Made by a program: the position numbers and the translations under genes. DNA of 64,000 nt from Anaerolineae bacterium (GTDB lineage: Bacteria; Chloroflexota; Anaerolineae; Aggregatilineales; UBA2796): NCBI GenBank assembly GCA_019637615.1, contig JAHBVJ010000009.1, positions 124,001 to 188,000 on the forward strand, read 5' to 3'. How positions within the stretch are numbered: position 1 is the first letter of the stretch; each line of letters opens with the position of its first letter. Of this stretch, positions 1 to 6,740 are shown one piece after another. A model generated the notes under the pieces. The model was not told the origin of the DNA, did no database searches, and saw nothing but the letters and a program-made list of their open reading frames with translations.

Positions 1-165
1 GATGGTCAGATCGTGGTAGAAGGGCCGTTTTACGATACGAAGTCGTCCGTCCTCGCCATCACAGGCGGCACGGGTTCGTATGCCGATGCGCGCGGTCAGA
101 TGACGCTCGAAGCTCGCGATGATAAAGGCAGCGAATACAACTTCACCTACGAAATATCCAAGTAA
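1..165 (+). CDS. Allene-oxide-cyclase/dirigent-like barrel protein (C-terminal end, cut by window edge)
   Basis: The reading frame is open from the first base and stops at TAA 163-165, so only about 54 C-terminal residues are visible. The segment runs through a G-G-T-G-S-Y-A-D-A-R-G-Q motif and then alternates hydrophobic and polar residues to a final Y-E-I-S-K. The glycine motif followed by short beta strands is typical of the last strands of the allene oxide cyclase/dirigent-like barrel, often found in exported bacterial proteins of unknown role. The N-terminus, and so any signal peptide, lies outside the window. The family is inferred from this short piece only. Confidence 0.5.
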   Translation, partial: DGQIVVEGPFYDTKSSVLAITGGTGSYADARGQMTLEARDDKGSEYNFTYEISK

Positions 166-206
166 GCACGATCACGCTGTTGGGGCGCGGACTCTTCTGC
201 GCCCTT

Positions 207-719
207 CTACCCCACATACGCCCTGAACGTGGTGAATACGCTGTCCGGCGTCAGTTCGCGCAGCACATACACGGCGTCGCTGAACTGTCGCATCAACTCC
301 ACCCGCGAATACATCCCGCACGCCATCCCGTATATGTGCTCGACGCTTCCTTTGATCGCTGCCAGCGGTGGTTCCCATTCATCGCTTGGCTCCTCGCCGT
401 CCGTGAACACGTATACCAGCGTCTTGACCTTCGGTTGCAGCGTCTCCTTGAGCAAGCGGAACGCGCCACCTAATCCCGAAGTTCCCCCCGGTTCAAGTTC
501 TGGCAGACTGAACGGCTTCTTCACATCTTGCAACGGACACAGCACCTTGGCCTGACTCTCATACGTGATCGCGGCGAACGCAACGGGGCGGTTGCTCTGC
601 GCGCCGAGCGTATTGTGGATCAGTGATACGCCCTGTTTGAGCGCCTCCAACGGCGCGCCTGTCATCGAGGCGGAGGTATCGAGCAGGAGGAAAATATTCA
701 GAGCGGCTGGCGTGGTCAT
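207..719 (-). CDS. TerY-like von Willebrand factor A (vWA) domain protein
   Basis: This 170-residue protein is one vWA domain. The metal-ion-dependent adhesion site is intact: D14-T-S16-A-S18 near the start, a threonine in the loop E-P-G-G-T-S-G-L near residue 80, and an aspartate in V-F-T-D-G-E near residue 108. Length and pattern match the small cytosolic TerY-type vWA proteins, which in other bacteria work with PP2C phosphatases and kinases. No such partners are adjacent here. The start is ATG at 719 with a GTGAGG stretch upstream. It is transcribed convergently to the barrel protein. A degraded copy of its 5' end lies about 5.2 kb away at 5871-5945. The family call is strong; its function is unknown. 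Confidence 0.85.
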   Translation of the reverse strand: MTTPAALNIFLLLDTSASMTGAPLEALKQGVSLIHNTLGAQSNRPVAFAAITYESQAKVLCPLQDVKKPFSLPELEPGGTSGLGGAFRLLKETLQPKVKTLVYVFTDGEEPSDEWEPPLAAIKGSVEHIYGMACGMYSRVELMRQFSDAVYVLRELTPDSVFTTFRAYVG

Positions 720-904
720 GCCTCACACCGATGCTTTCTGGGTTATCTGGATACTGCGCGGGCTAATTCTACACGCGCGCCGTCATCTTTGCCCTCGTTC
801 AGCTCCGAACACAATCAACAAAATATCCCTATCCCGCCTTCACAATTTCAACATAGTTGGGCACTAGGATAAGCGCAACGACAACGAAAGGAACTACGAA
901 AATC

Positions 905-1639
905 ATGACTAAGAAAACACTCTTCTACGCAGCATCACTCGCCATCATCGCGATCCTCATCGTCGGCATCAACAGCGTCTATGCACAAGGCCCCAACAAC
1001 GGCAGCACCGCCACCGGCACACCAACCCCCTACGACTGTGGTGGCATGATGCAAGGCGGCTTTCAGCGCGGCTGGGGCAGGATGGGCAACGGTAGCCAAG
1101 ACTGCGGGCCTATGGGATGGATGTCTGGTGGCGGCATGATGCGCCGGGGCAGAGGCGCGGGCATGTACGGTGGCGGCATGTGGACGGGCATGAACGGCGC
1201 TAATATGGACTTCGCGGCGATCCTCCCGCCCGCTTCTGCCGAGAAGCCGTCGCAAGCCATCGTTGACTTGATGATCGCGGGTTGGAAAGACGAACAGCAA
1301 GCCTATGCGACCTATCAGGCCGCCATCGATAAATTCGGTCAGGTCTTCCCCTTGGTCAACATTCAGCGCGCCGAAGCACAGCATATCGCGGCATGGGAAT
1401 TCCTGTTCCAGCGCTACGGCATCGCACTGCCCGAAAAGCCCACTGCGTCGTCGCTAGATGCCACTACCCTGCAACAGGCTTGTAAGGCGGCAGCAGACTT
1501 AGAAACTGCGAATTTCCAACTCTACGACAAGATGCTGACCAGTTTCACGGCTTACCCCGATCTGACGTTCGTAGCGACGATGCTCCGCAACGCCTCCGAA
1601 TTCCACCATCTGCCCGCCCTCCAGAATTGCGCGGGCTAA
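905..1639 (+). CDS. Exported DUF2202 ferritin-like protein
   Basis: The start chosen is ATG 905 (244 residues), because it puts a lysine-rich N-terminus directly before a hydrophobic signal segment ending near V-Y-A-Q, and GAAAGGAAC lies upstream. An in-frame start at 857 would add an unlikely polar extension. Residues about 40-100 are rich in Gly, Met, Arg and Trp (G-G-M-M, G-R-G-A-G-M), suggesting a flexible, possibly metal-binding linker. Residues about 110-240 match DUF2202, a four-helix ferritin-like fold: E-Q-Q-A-Y-x3-Y, then R-A-E-A-Q-H, and a closing E-F-H-H-L-P-A-L-Q. These Glu/His residues could bind two metal ions. The role in the cell envelope is unknown. The two-component pair follows on the same strand after a strong hairpin. 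Confidence 0.85.
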   Translation: MTKKTLFYAASLAIIAILIVGINSVYAQGPNNGSTATGTPTPYDCGGMMQGGFQRGWGRMGNGSQDCGPMGWMSGGGMMRRGRGAGMYGGGMWTGMNGANMDFAAILPPASAEKPSQAIVDLMIAGWKDEQQAYATYQAAIDKFGQVFPLVNIQRAEAQHIAAWEFLFQRYGIALPEKPTASSLDATTLQQACKAAADLETANFQLYDKMLTSFTAYPDLTFVATMLRNASEFHHLPALQNCAG

Positions 1640-1662
1640 CGCTCACGATACGCATGGTTGTA

Positions 1663-1690
1663 GATAGCGGGGACACACGTCCCCGCTATC
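1663..1690 (+). terminator. Strong hairpin after the DUF2202 gene
   Basis: Perfect 12-bp arms GATAGCGGGGAC (1663-1674) and GTCCCCGCTATC (1679-1690) enclose a 4-nt ACAC loop, 24 nt after the stop codon. There is no following T-run, so it may be a terminator, an mRNA-stabilising hairpin or a repeat element. Confidence 0.55.
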
Positions 1691-1726
1691 GTCTTGCCCC
1701 ATAAGCGCGCAGATCGCAGTATCATG

Positions 1727-1764
1727 GAACAGAGTTACAGACTCGGAAATTGAACAGAGTCACA
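1727..1764. promoter_or_regulatory. Direct repeat upstream of the response regulator
   Basis: GAACAGAGTTACA (1727-1739) and GAACAGAGTCACA (1752-1764) match at 12 of 13 positions and start 25 nt apart, just before the ATG at 1770. The placement suggests an activator or autoregulatory site for the OmpR-family regulator. The 25-nt period is longer than the usual 10-11 bp, so this is tentative. Confidence 0.35.
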
Positions 1765-1769
1765 TCACG

Positions 1770-2462
1770 ATGAATCGCAAAGTATTGATTGCCGACGACG
1801 AGCAGCACATCCTCGAAAGTGTCGGTTCCTACCTTGTCCAAGATGGCTTTCAGGTCGTCACAGCCAAGAATGGGCGCGAAGCCCTGTTCGCGTTCCGCCA
1901 TGAACAACCCGATCTCGTCATCCTCGATGTCATGATGCCAGATATGGACGGGTGGCAAGCGGCGCGGCTGATCCGCAAAGAGAGCGCGGTGCCCTTGCTA
2001 TTCCTCACTGCCCGCGTGGACGAGATCGACCAGATTACCGGACTGGAGATCGGCGCGGACGAATACATCACCAAGCCGTTCAGCCCTCGCGTGGTGGTTG
2101 CGCGCGTACGTGCCATATTACGCCGTGCCTATGGCGAATTAGTCTCCGATCCCACCGTCTATCGCCTCCGCGATCTTGAGCTGAACACCGATATGCGCCT
2201 CGTCAGACTCAACGGCGAACGGATCGATCTGACGCCGAGCGAGTTTGGCATCCTCAAAGCCTTGCTCATGCGCCCGGGGCGGGTCTTCACGCGCATGGAA
2301 CTGCTCGACAATGTGCAGGGCGAAGCCTTCGCGGGCTATGAGCGCACTATCGACGTGCATGTGAAAAATCTGCGCATCAAAATCGAAGCCGATCCCAAAA
2401 ATCCGCTGTACATCGAAACCATCTACGGGGTGGGCTACCGCATGAGGCCGGACAATGAATAG
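1770..2462 (+). CDS. OmpR/PhoB-family response regulator
   Basis: This 230-residue cytosolic regulator has an N-terminal receiver (about 1-120) with the acidic pair D9-D10, phospho-acceptor D53 in V-I-L-D-V-M-M-P-D and the lysine of Y-I-T-K-P-F near 102. A C-terminal winged helix (about 130-228) carries L-T-P-S-E-F-G-I-L and the closing T-I-Y-G-V-G-Y-R-M. The stop overlaps the next gene by 8 nt, so it is translationally coupled to the histidine kinase. Direct repeats at 1727-1764 may mediate autoregulation. The signal and targets cannot be read from sequence. The upstream DUF2202 gene, separated by a hairpin, is a possible target. Confidence 0.95.
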   Translation: MNRKVLIADDEQHILESVGSYLVQDGFQVVTAKNGREALFAFRHEQPDLVILDVMMPDMDGWQAARLIRKESAVPLLFLTARVDEIDQITGLEIGADEYITKPFSPRVVVARVRAILRRAYGELVSDPTVYRLRDLELNTDMRLVRLNGERIDLTPSEFGILKALLMRPGRVFTRMELLDNVQGEAFAGYERTIDVHVKNLRIKIEADPKNPLYIETIYGVGYRMRPDNE

Positions 2463-3858
2463 AATGTGGGTACGCCAGACGCTGGCTTTTCTGCTGGTGG
2501 CGTGGGTGAGCGTCGGTGCGATGGCGCTCGTCGTCCAGCGCACGACGGAAACCAGTTTCCGCCAATACATCATGACGCGCGGCAGTATGAATTTCAACGC
2601 CGCCTTGATCGATTCGTTGCAGAGCTATTACATGCAACATGGCACATGGATCGGGGCGAATTCGCTGCTTGGCAGAAACGGCAACGGCATGATGGGCTGG
2701 CGCGGCGGTTTGATCAGCGTTACCGATGCGGCGGGACTCGTCGTCGTTTCCACCGATCAAGCGCAGATCGGGCAAACGCTGAACTCCGCCGATCTCAGCG
2801 CCGCTTCACCCCTCACCGTCGATGGGCAGGTCGTCGGCTATCTCTATCAGCCTTCCTCCGGCGCGCCGTTTGGGATGCCTTTCGGGGCACAAATAGGGGC
2901 GCAGGTGGGCGCGCAAGTGCTGGACGCGGCGGAGCAGGATTTCCTGAACCATGCCACCCAGACCTTGACCCTTGCCGCCGCTGTGATCTCCTTGTTGGCG
3001 GTGGCGCTTGGCCTTGGGCTGTCGCACATCCTCACTCGTCCGCTCCAGCATCTCACCGAGTCCATCCGCGATCTGCCTAGCCGTGCCCTTGGACAGCAGG
3101 TACAGGTACGTGGCACGCGAGAAATCCACGCCCTGACCGACGCCTTCAACCGCACCTCGCAGCAGCTTGCCGATGCCGAAGCGCTCCGTCGGCGGATGGC
3201 GGCGGACATCGCCCACGAGCTGCGCACGCCCGTCACCGTCTTGCGCGGTCATCTGGAAGCCATGCGCGATGGCGTCTTCCCGCTCGATCAGCAGCATCTC
3301 GCCGTTGTCTACGATCAAACGCTGCATCTCGGCAGGTTGGTCGAAGATGTCCGGCTGCTCACCCTTGCCGAAGCCAATCATCTGCCGCTAACTCTGACGC
3401 AAGAATCACCGAACGCCATCGTCCACGATCTCGCGGAGGGCTTTCGTCCATTGGCACTCGATGCCGAAGTACATTTGCAGGTGGAAGAGCAGCCCGCGCC
3501 GTCCATCAACGTCGATAAATTGCGCCTTCAGCAAGTGATCGGCAATCTGCTCACCAACGCGCTCCGCCACACGCCGCCCGATGGTACCATTACGCTTGCC
3601 GTGACGTGCGCCGCCGACCATGTGCGCTTCAGCGTGTCGAACACCGGACAAACGCTTACGCCGGAAGATGCCAAGCATGTCTTTGACCCATTCTGGCGTG
3701 CCTCGGATGCGCGCGAACGCGACACGGGCGGCAGTGGTCTGGGCTTGGCGATTGCCAGAGGGCTGGTCGAACTCCATCACGGGAAATTGTGGGTCGAGGT
3801 CGCCGCTGATCGCACCTGCTTCCTCATCGAACTGCCCTGCGTCAGCCTGCCCGCCTAG
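2455..3858 (+). CDS. Membrane sensor histidine kinase (HAMP, HisKA, HATPase)
   Basis: This 467-residue protein has two membrane helices (about 8-28 and 165-190) flanking a periplasmic sensor of some 135 residues rich in Gly, Ala and Met. HAMP follows, then HisKA with phospho-acceptor H254 in D-I-A-H-E-L-R-T-P, and a GHKL ATPase with an N box (N-L-L-T-N-A-L-R-H) and a G box (G-S-G-L-G-L-A-I). It is the cognate kinase of the regulator whose stop codon it overlaps. The M-G-A-Q-I-G-A-Q-V-G-A-Q repeat before the second helix is unusual and may be a flexible spacer. The ligand is unknown. Confidence 0.95.
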   Translation: MNRMWVRQTLAFLLVAWVSVGAMALVVQRTTETSFRQYIMTRGSMNFNAALIDSLQSYYMQHGTWIGANSLLGRNGNGMMGWRGGLISVTDAAGLVVVSTDQAQIGQTLNSADLSAASPLTVDGQVVGYLYQPSSGAPFGMPFGAQIGAQVGAQVLDAAEQDFLNHATQTLTLAAAVISLLAVALGLGLSHILTRPLQHLTESIRDLPSRALGQQVQVRGTREIHALTDAFNRTSQQLADAEALRRRMAADIAHELRTPVTVLRGHLEAMRDGVFPLDQQHLAVVYDQTLHLGRLVEDVRLLTLAEANHLPLTLTQESPNAIVHDLAEGFRPLALDAEVHLQVEEQPAPSINVDKLRLQQVIGNLLTNALRHTPPDGTITLAVTCAADHVRFSVSNTGQTLTPEDAKHVFDPFWRASDARERDTGGSGLGLAIARGLVELHHGKLWVEVAADRTCFLIELPCVSLPA

Positions 3859-3901
3859 CGAAGGCTTGTCTTTGTGATCGCCAGTGCCATCGCGACGCGC
3901 A

Positions 3902-4801
3902 TCAGGGAATTTCCTGTTTCAGGGCATACGCCGATGCTGGAGCAGCAAGATGATCCGTGAGCGTTCGCTGCGTTGAAGGCGATGGGACATAGAGAATGAG
4001 TTTGAGTCCCGGTTGCGCGGGTACAAGCAGCGTGACCGTATCAAATTCCAGATGCCCTAAGCAAGGATGCTGCATCTCTTTCCATCCATCCAAAATACCG
4101 GCGCGGTCAATGTCGTAACGCGCCCAGCACTGCCGAAAAAAGGCACTCTCCTGCTGCAATTTCTCAATCATCTCGCCAAACCAAGCATCCCCCGGAAAAA
4201 GTGCGCTTTCCGTGCGCAGCAGCGCCGTCATCAACTGGGCAGAATGTTCCCAATCGGGATAAATCTCCTTCATCAGTGGATCGGTGAAATGGCTCCAGAT
4301 GAGATTCTGAGGGCGGGCGGTGCTAGGCGCATTGCCATAAGTCAAGATGGTTGCCGCCGCTCTATTCCACGCCAACACGTCCCATCGTCGCCCTAGCACA
4401 AACGCCGGATGCGGATCGAGCGCCATCACCGCCTGTTCAAGCGCGGCACTCACCTGTTCGTCTTCGAAAGCAGACTTATTTGAGGGGTGATGTCCTGCCA
4501 GCACCAAAAAATGCTGGCGTTCCGTGGCAGTGAGTTGCAAGGCGCGGGCGATGCTTTCCAGCACCTCCTCGGAAGGGTGAATATCGCGCCCCTGTTCAAG
4601 CGCGACGTACCAGGCGACGCCGATATTGGCAAGCAAGGCCACTTCTTCACGACGAAGACCGGGCGTGCGCCGCCGCTTGGTCGCTGGCAATCCCACGTCT
4701 TCAGGAGCGAGCCGCCCACGACACATGCGTAGAAACTCGCTGAGAGCTTGGCGACGGTTGATTTCATTCATTGGCGGAGGAGTTATCCTACTACTCATCA
4801 T
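3902..4801 (-). CDS. MmyB-like XRE-family transcriptional regulator
   Basis: Residues about 15-80 form an XRE helix-turn-helix (L-R-R-E-E-V-A-L-L-A-N-I-G-V-A-W-Y). The rest, about 105-290, matches the MmyB-like ligand-binding domain, with the signature H-P-A-F-V-L-G-R-R-W-D-V-L-A-W-N. In this family, with a structurally studied Chloroflexus member, the regulator gene is typically divergent from a short-chain dehydrogenase, and that is exactly the arrangement here. The start is uncertain: two overlapping ATGs at 4801 and 4798, or a third at M11. It probably represses or activates the SDR gene in response to a lipid-like or small hydrophobic ligand. The ligand is inference. Confidence 0.9.
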   Translation of the reverse strand: MMSSRITPPPMNEINRRQALSEFLRMCRGRLAPEDVGLPATKRRRTPGLRREEVALLANIGVAWYVALEQGRDIHPSEEVLESIARALQLTATERQHFLVLAGHHPSNKSAFEDEQVSAALEQAVMALDPHPAFVLGRRWDVLAWNRAAATILTYGNAPSTARPQNLIWSHFTDPLMKEIYPDWEHSAQLMTALLRTESALFPGDAWFGEMIEKLQQESAFFRQCWARYDIDRAGILDGWKEMQHPCLGHLEFDTVTLLVPAQPGLKLILYVPSPSTQRTLTDHLAAPASAYALKQEIP

Positions 4802-4945
4802 CCTACGATAAATAGGCTCTGATCATAGCATAACATCTGAACGATACTAGCTGCCACGCTGACATCTGGACGCAACGATCTTGTCTTGCGTCCTCAGTGG
4901 TTACGAATCGAACTTGTCAAACGAGAAAGGGCGAAAGAACATCCT

Positions 4946-5647
4946 ATGGACGTTCGTGAAAAAGTCACTATTGTTACAGGGGCATCAACAGGGATCGGAC
5001 GCGCAACGGCACGCCTTTTCGCGGAGCATGGGGCGATTGTGGTGTTGGCTGCGCGTTCCGCCGAAAAACTAGCGGCGCTGGCTGATGAGATACGCACGCA
5101 CGGCGGCGAGGCGCTCGCCGTTCCGACGGATGTTACGCAGGAAGATGCAGTGCGGCAGCTAGTTGCGAAAACCATCGAGCGCTACGGTCGTGTCGATATT
5201 CTGATCAACAACGCAGGCATAGGCGGAGCGGGCGCTATCGCAGACTACCCCGCTGATGCCTATCGGCAGCTCATCGAACTTAACGTGCTAGGCCCATTTT
5301 TCGGGATGCAGGCTGTCGTACCTTCCATGCGCCAACATGGAGGCGGCTTGATTATCAATGTCAGTTCGACCGCCACCAAGCATCTCTATCCGACGGTGGG
5401 CGCTTACACATCGACCAAATTTGCGCTCAACAGCCTCTCGGACGCCGAACGTCTCGAATTAGCGCCCGACAACATTCGCGTCATCACGGTCTACCCGCAT
5501 AACACCCAGAGCGATTTTGTCAGCAACGGCTTGTTGTTTGGGATCATCAATGTGCAAGCACCCGCCAATGCGGCTCCGCCTGAATTTGTAGCACAGAAGA
5601 TTCTTGAGGCGGCTTCTGATGAGCCAGCCGAGAAGTATATGGACTAA
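4946..5647 (+). CDS. Short-chain dehydrogenase/reductase (SDR)
   Basis: The classical SDR fold starts at ATG 4946 (233 residues), preferred over an in-frame ATG at 4886 because family members begin directly at the first beta strand and an A/G-rich stretch precedes it. The cofactor motif T-G-A-S-T-G-I-G spans residues 11-18, the structural N-N-A-G follows, and the catalytic residues are a Ser near 141, Y154 and K158 (Y-T-S-T-K). It should oxidise or reduce an alcohol/ketone pair with NAD(P)H in the cytosol; the substrate is unknown. It is divergent from the MmyB-like regulator, with 144 bp between starts, and is very likely its target. Confidence 0.9.
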   Translation: MDVREKVTIVTGASTGIGRATARLFAEHGAIVVLAARSAEKLAALADEIRTHGGEALAVPTDVTQEDAVRQLVAKTIERYGRVDILINNAGIGGAGAIADYPADAYRQLIELNVLGPFFGMQAVVPSMRQHGGGLIINVSSTATKHLYPTVGAYTSTKFALNSLSDAERLELAPDNIRVITVYPHNTQSDFVSNGLLFGIINVQAPANAAPPEFVAQKILEAASDEPAEKYMD

Positions 5648-5789
5648 ACTAGGCTTCACTGCTGTCGTCCACTATGCGAGAGGACGACAGCAACCCCAAA
5701 TATCAGACAACTACGTTCCTCGGTCGAGTCGATTTTCCGTCAGCCGTAGACAACGCTGCTGTAACTAACCACTTCTCGCCTCGCACGCT

Positions 5790-5945
5790 GCCTCGCACCT
5801 CGACCTCGCGCCCCTGCCCGATCACCACCACCGCGCGGATCGTCAATGTGATCCGCGAAGTCGGCGGCGAAACTCCCTGCTTGAGCGCATCCAACCGTGC
5901 GCCCGTCATCGAAGCGTGTCGAGCAAGGGAAAAAGTTGAGCGCAG
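5790..5945 (-). pseudogene. Chimeric gene remnant: vWA 5' end fused to a beta-sandwich 3' end
   Basis: Two homologies meet here. 5797-5862 is almost identical to 6751-6818, the 3' end of the large beta-sandwich gene, but lacks 2 nt within CGCGCG, which shifts the frame. 5871-5945 matches about 627-705, the first codons of the TerY-like vWA gene (A-S-M-T-G-A-x-L-D-A-L-K-Q-G). On the minus strand a vWA start is thus joined to a beta-sandwich end. The likely origin is deletion within a duplicated vWA plus beta-sandwich gene or operon. The rest of the 320-nt gap between the SDR gene and 5967 shows no other feature, and no functional product is expected. Confidence 0.75.
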
Positions 5946-5967
5946 CATCAAAATCCTTTGATACAGA

Positions 5968-6279
5968 CTAATCATCCCATTTTACATATGCAGTGTTTTG
6001 AATGACACCTAATAACCAACTGCCACAGAATACCAAGCCCTGTTTCTCATTGCCAGCGGCGTCGAGCACAGTGACGTGATACACGCTTTGTGCGCTTCTG
6101 ACAGCAGGGAAGCGAAAGGGCTGCCAGAATAGCCAATGCTCTCGCTTGATGATGCGATACCCGTTGTCGGTTGCCCATTTATCAAGGATTTGGTCGCCCC
6201 TCACCATGACCCATATCGAGAACGCCGCAATAGCAAATATAAAGACGAGGATAAAGATAACATTGACAAGTTGAGCCAT
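5968..6279 (-). CDS. Small single-pass membrane protein of unknown function
   Basis: This 103-residue protein starts with a membrane helix (about 5-27, V-I-F-I-L-V-F-I-F-A-I-A-A-F). A soluble domain follows with the pattern W-A-x2-N-G-Y-x-I-I-x2-E, then V-Y-H-V-T-V-L-D-A-A-G and a closing V-K-W-D-D. I recognise this as a small conserved family of membrane-tethered beta domains in large bacterial genomes, but no function is assigned to it. The next gene upstream is a disrupted protein of similar layout. The ATG at 6279 is the only good start. Confidence 0.7.
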   Translation of the reverse strand: MAQLVNVIFILVFIFAIAAFSIWVMVRGDQILDKWATDNGYRIIKREHWLFWQPFRFPAVRSAQSVYHVTVLDAAGNEKQGLVFCGSWLLGVIQNTAYVKWDD

Positions 6280-6325
6280 TGCAATCAGCCTTCATACTAA
6301 TTGGGTCAAAGCGATACCTTATCCA

Positions 6326-6718
6326 TTAAGATTTTTCAAAAAGTGGTTCAATATTTTTGATCATCCATTGGTAGAAAGCAGGGCACTCGTAAATACCACC
6401 GAAATTCTCTCCCGCGCCGCTGGTATCATCGCGATCTTTGTGTAGGATAATCATGGGCACAGATCGGGCTTCACTGCTTTTGAACACTGTATAAAAGAAG
6501 TTGGCATAAGAGGAATCATGGTCAAGCTTAATCTGAATGCGATACCCATCAACGAAAGTTTCGTGATTCCGGATATACCCTCGCGCTGTTTTCTTGCGTT
6601 CTCAGTAGAAAAAGATAGCCGCAACTGCGAAAACCACTCCAGCACCGAACATGACCAGACTTATAACGAAAGTCAAGGCGTTGGAAGGAAACGCGGTCAG
6701 AACTGTCCAATCAGCAGG
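6326..6718 (-). pseudogene. Interrupted small membrane protein gene (in-frame TGA at 6602-6604)
   Basis: One minus-strand frame encodes a membrane helix (F-V-I-S-L-V-M-F-G-A-G-V-V-F-A-V), meets TGA at 6602-6604, and continues in the same frame for 91 codons as a plausible soluble domain (R-N-H-E-T-F-V-D-G-Y-R-I-Q-I-K-L-D-H, later G-I-Y-E-C-P-A-F-Y-Q-W-M) to TAA at 6326-6328. Helix plus domain resembles the architecture of the neighbouring 5968-6279 gene. No good start precedes the helix; the frame runs back into the 3' end of the upstream gene at 6741. The simplest reading is a nonsense-mutated, 5'-truncated pseudogene. A sequencing error at 6602-6604 is the alternative. Confidence 0.6.
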
Positions 6719-6740
6719 AAAATTCCTGGCACTTGCCTCC

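Noticed and set aside
6602..6604. TGA as a selenocysteine codon
   Set aside because: No SECIS-like stem was seen after it, and the codon lies at the junction between a membrane helix and a basic loop, not in a redox motif.
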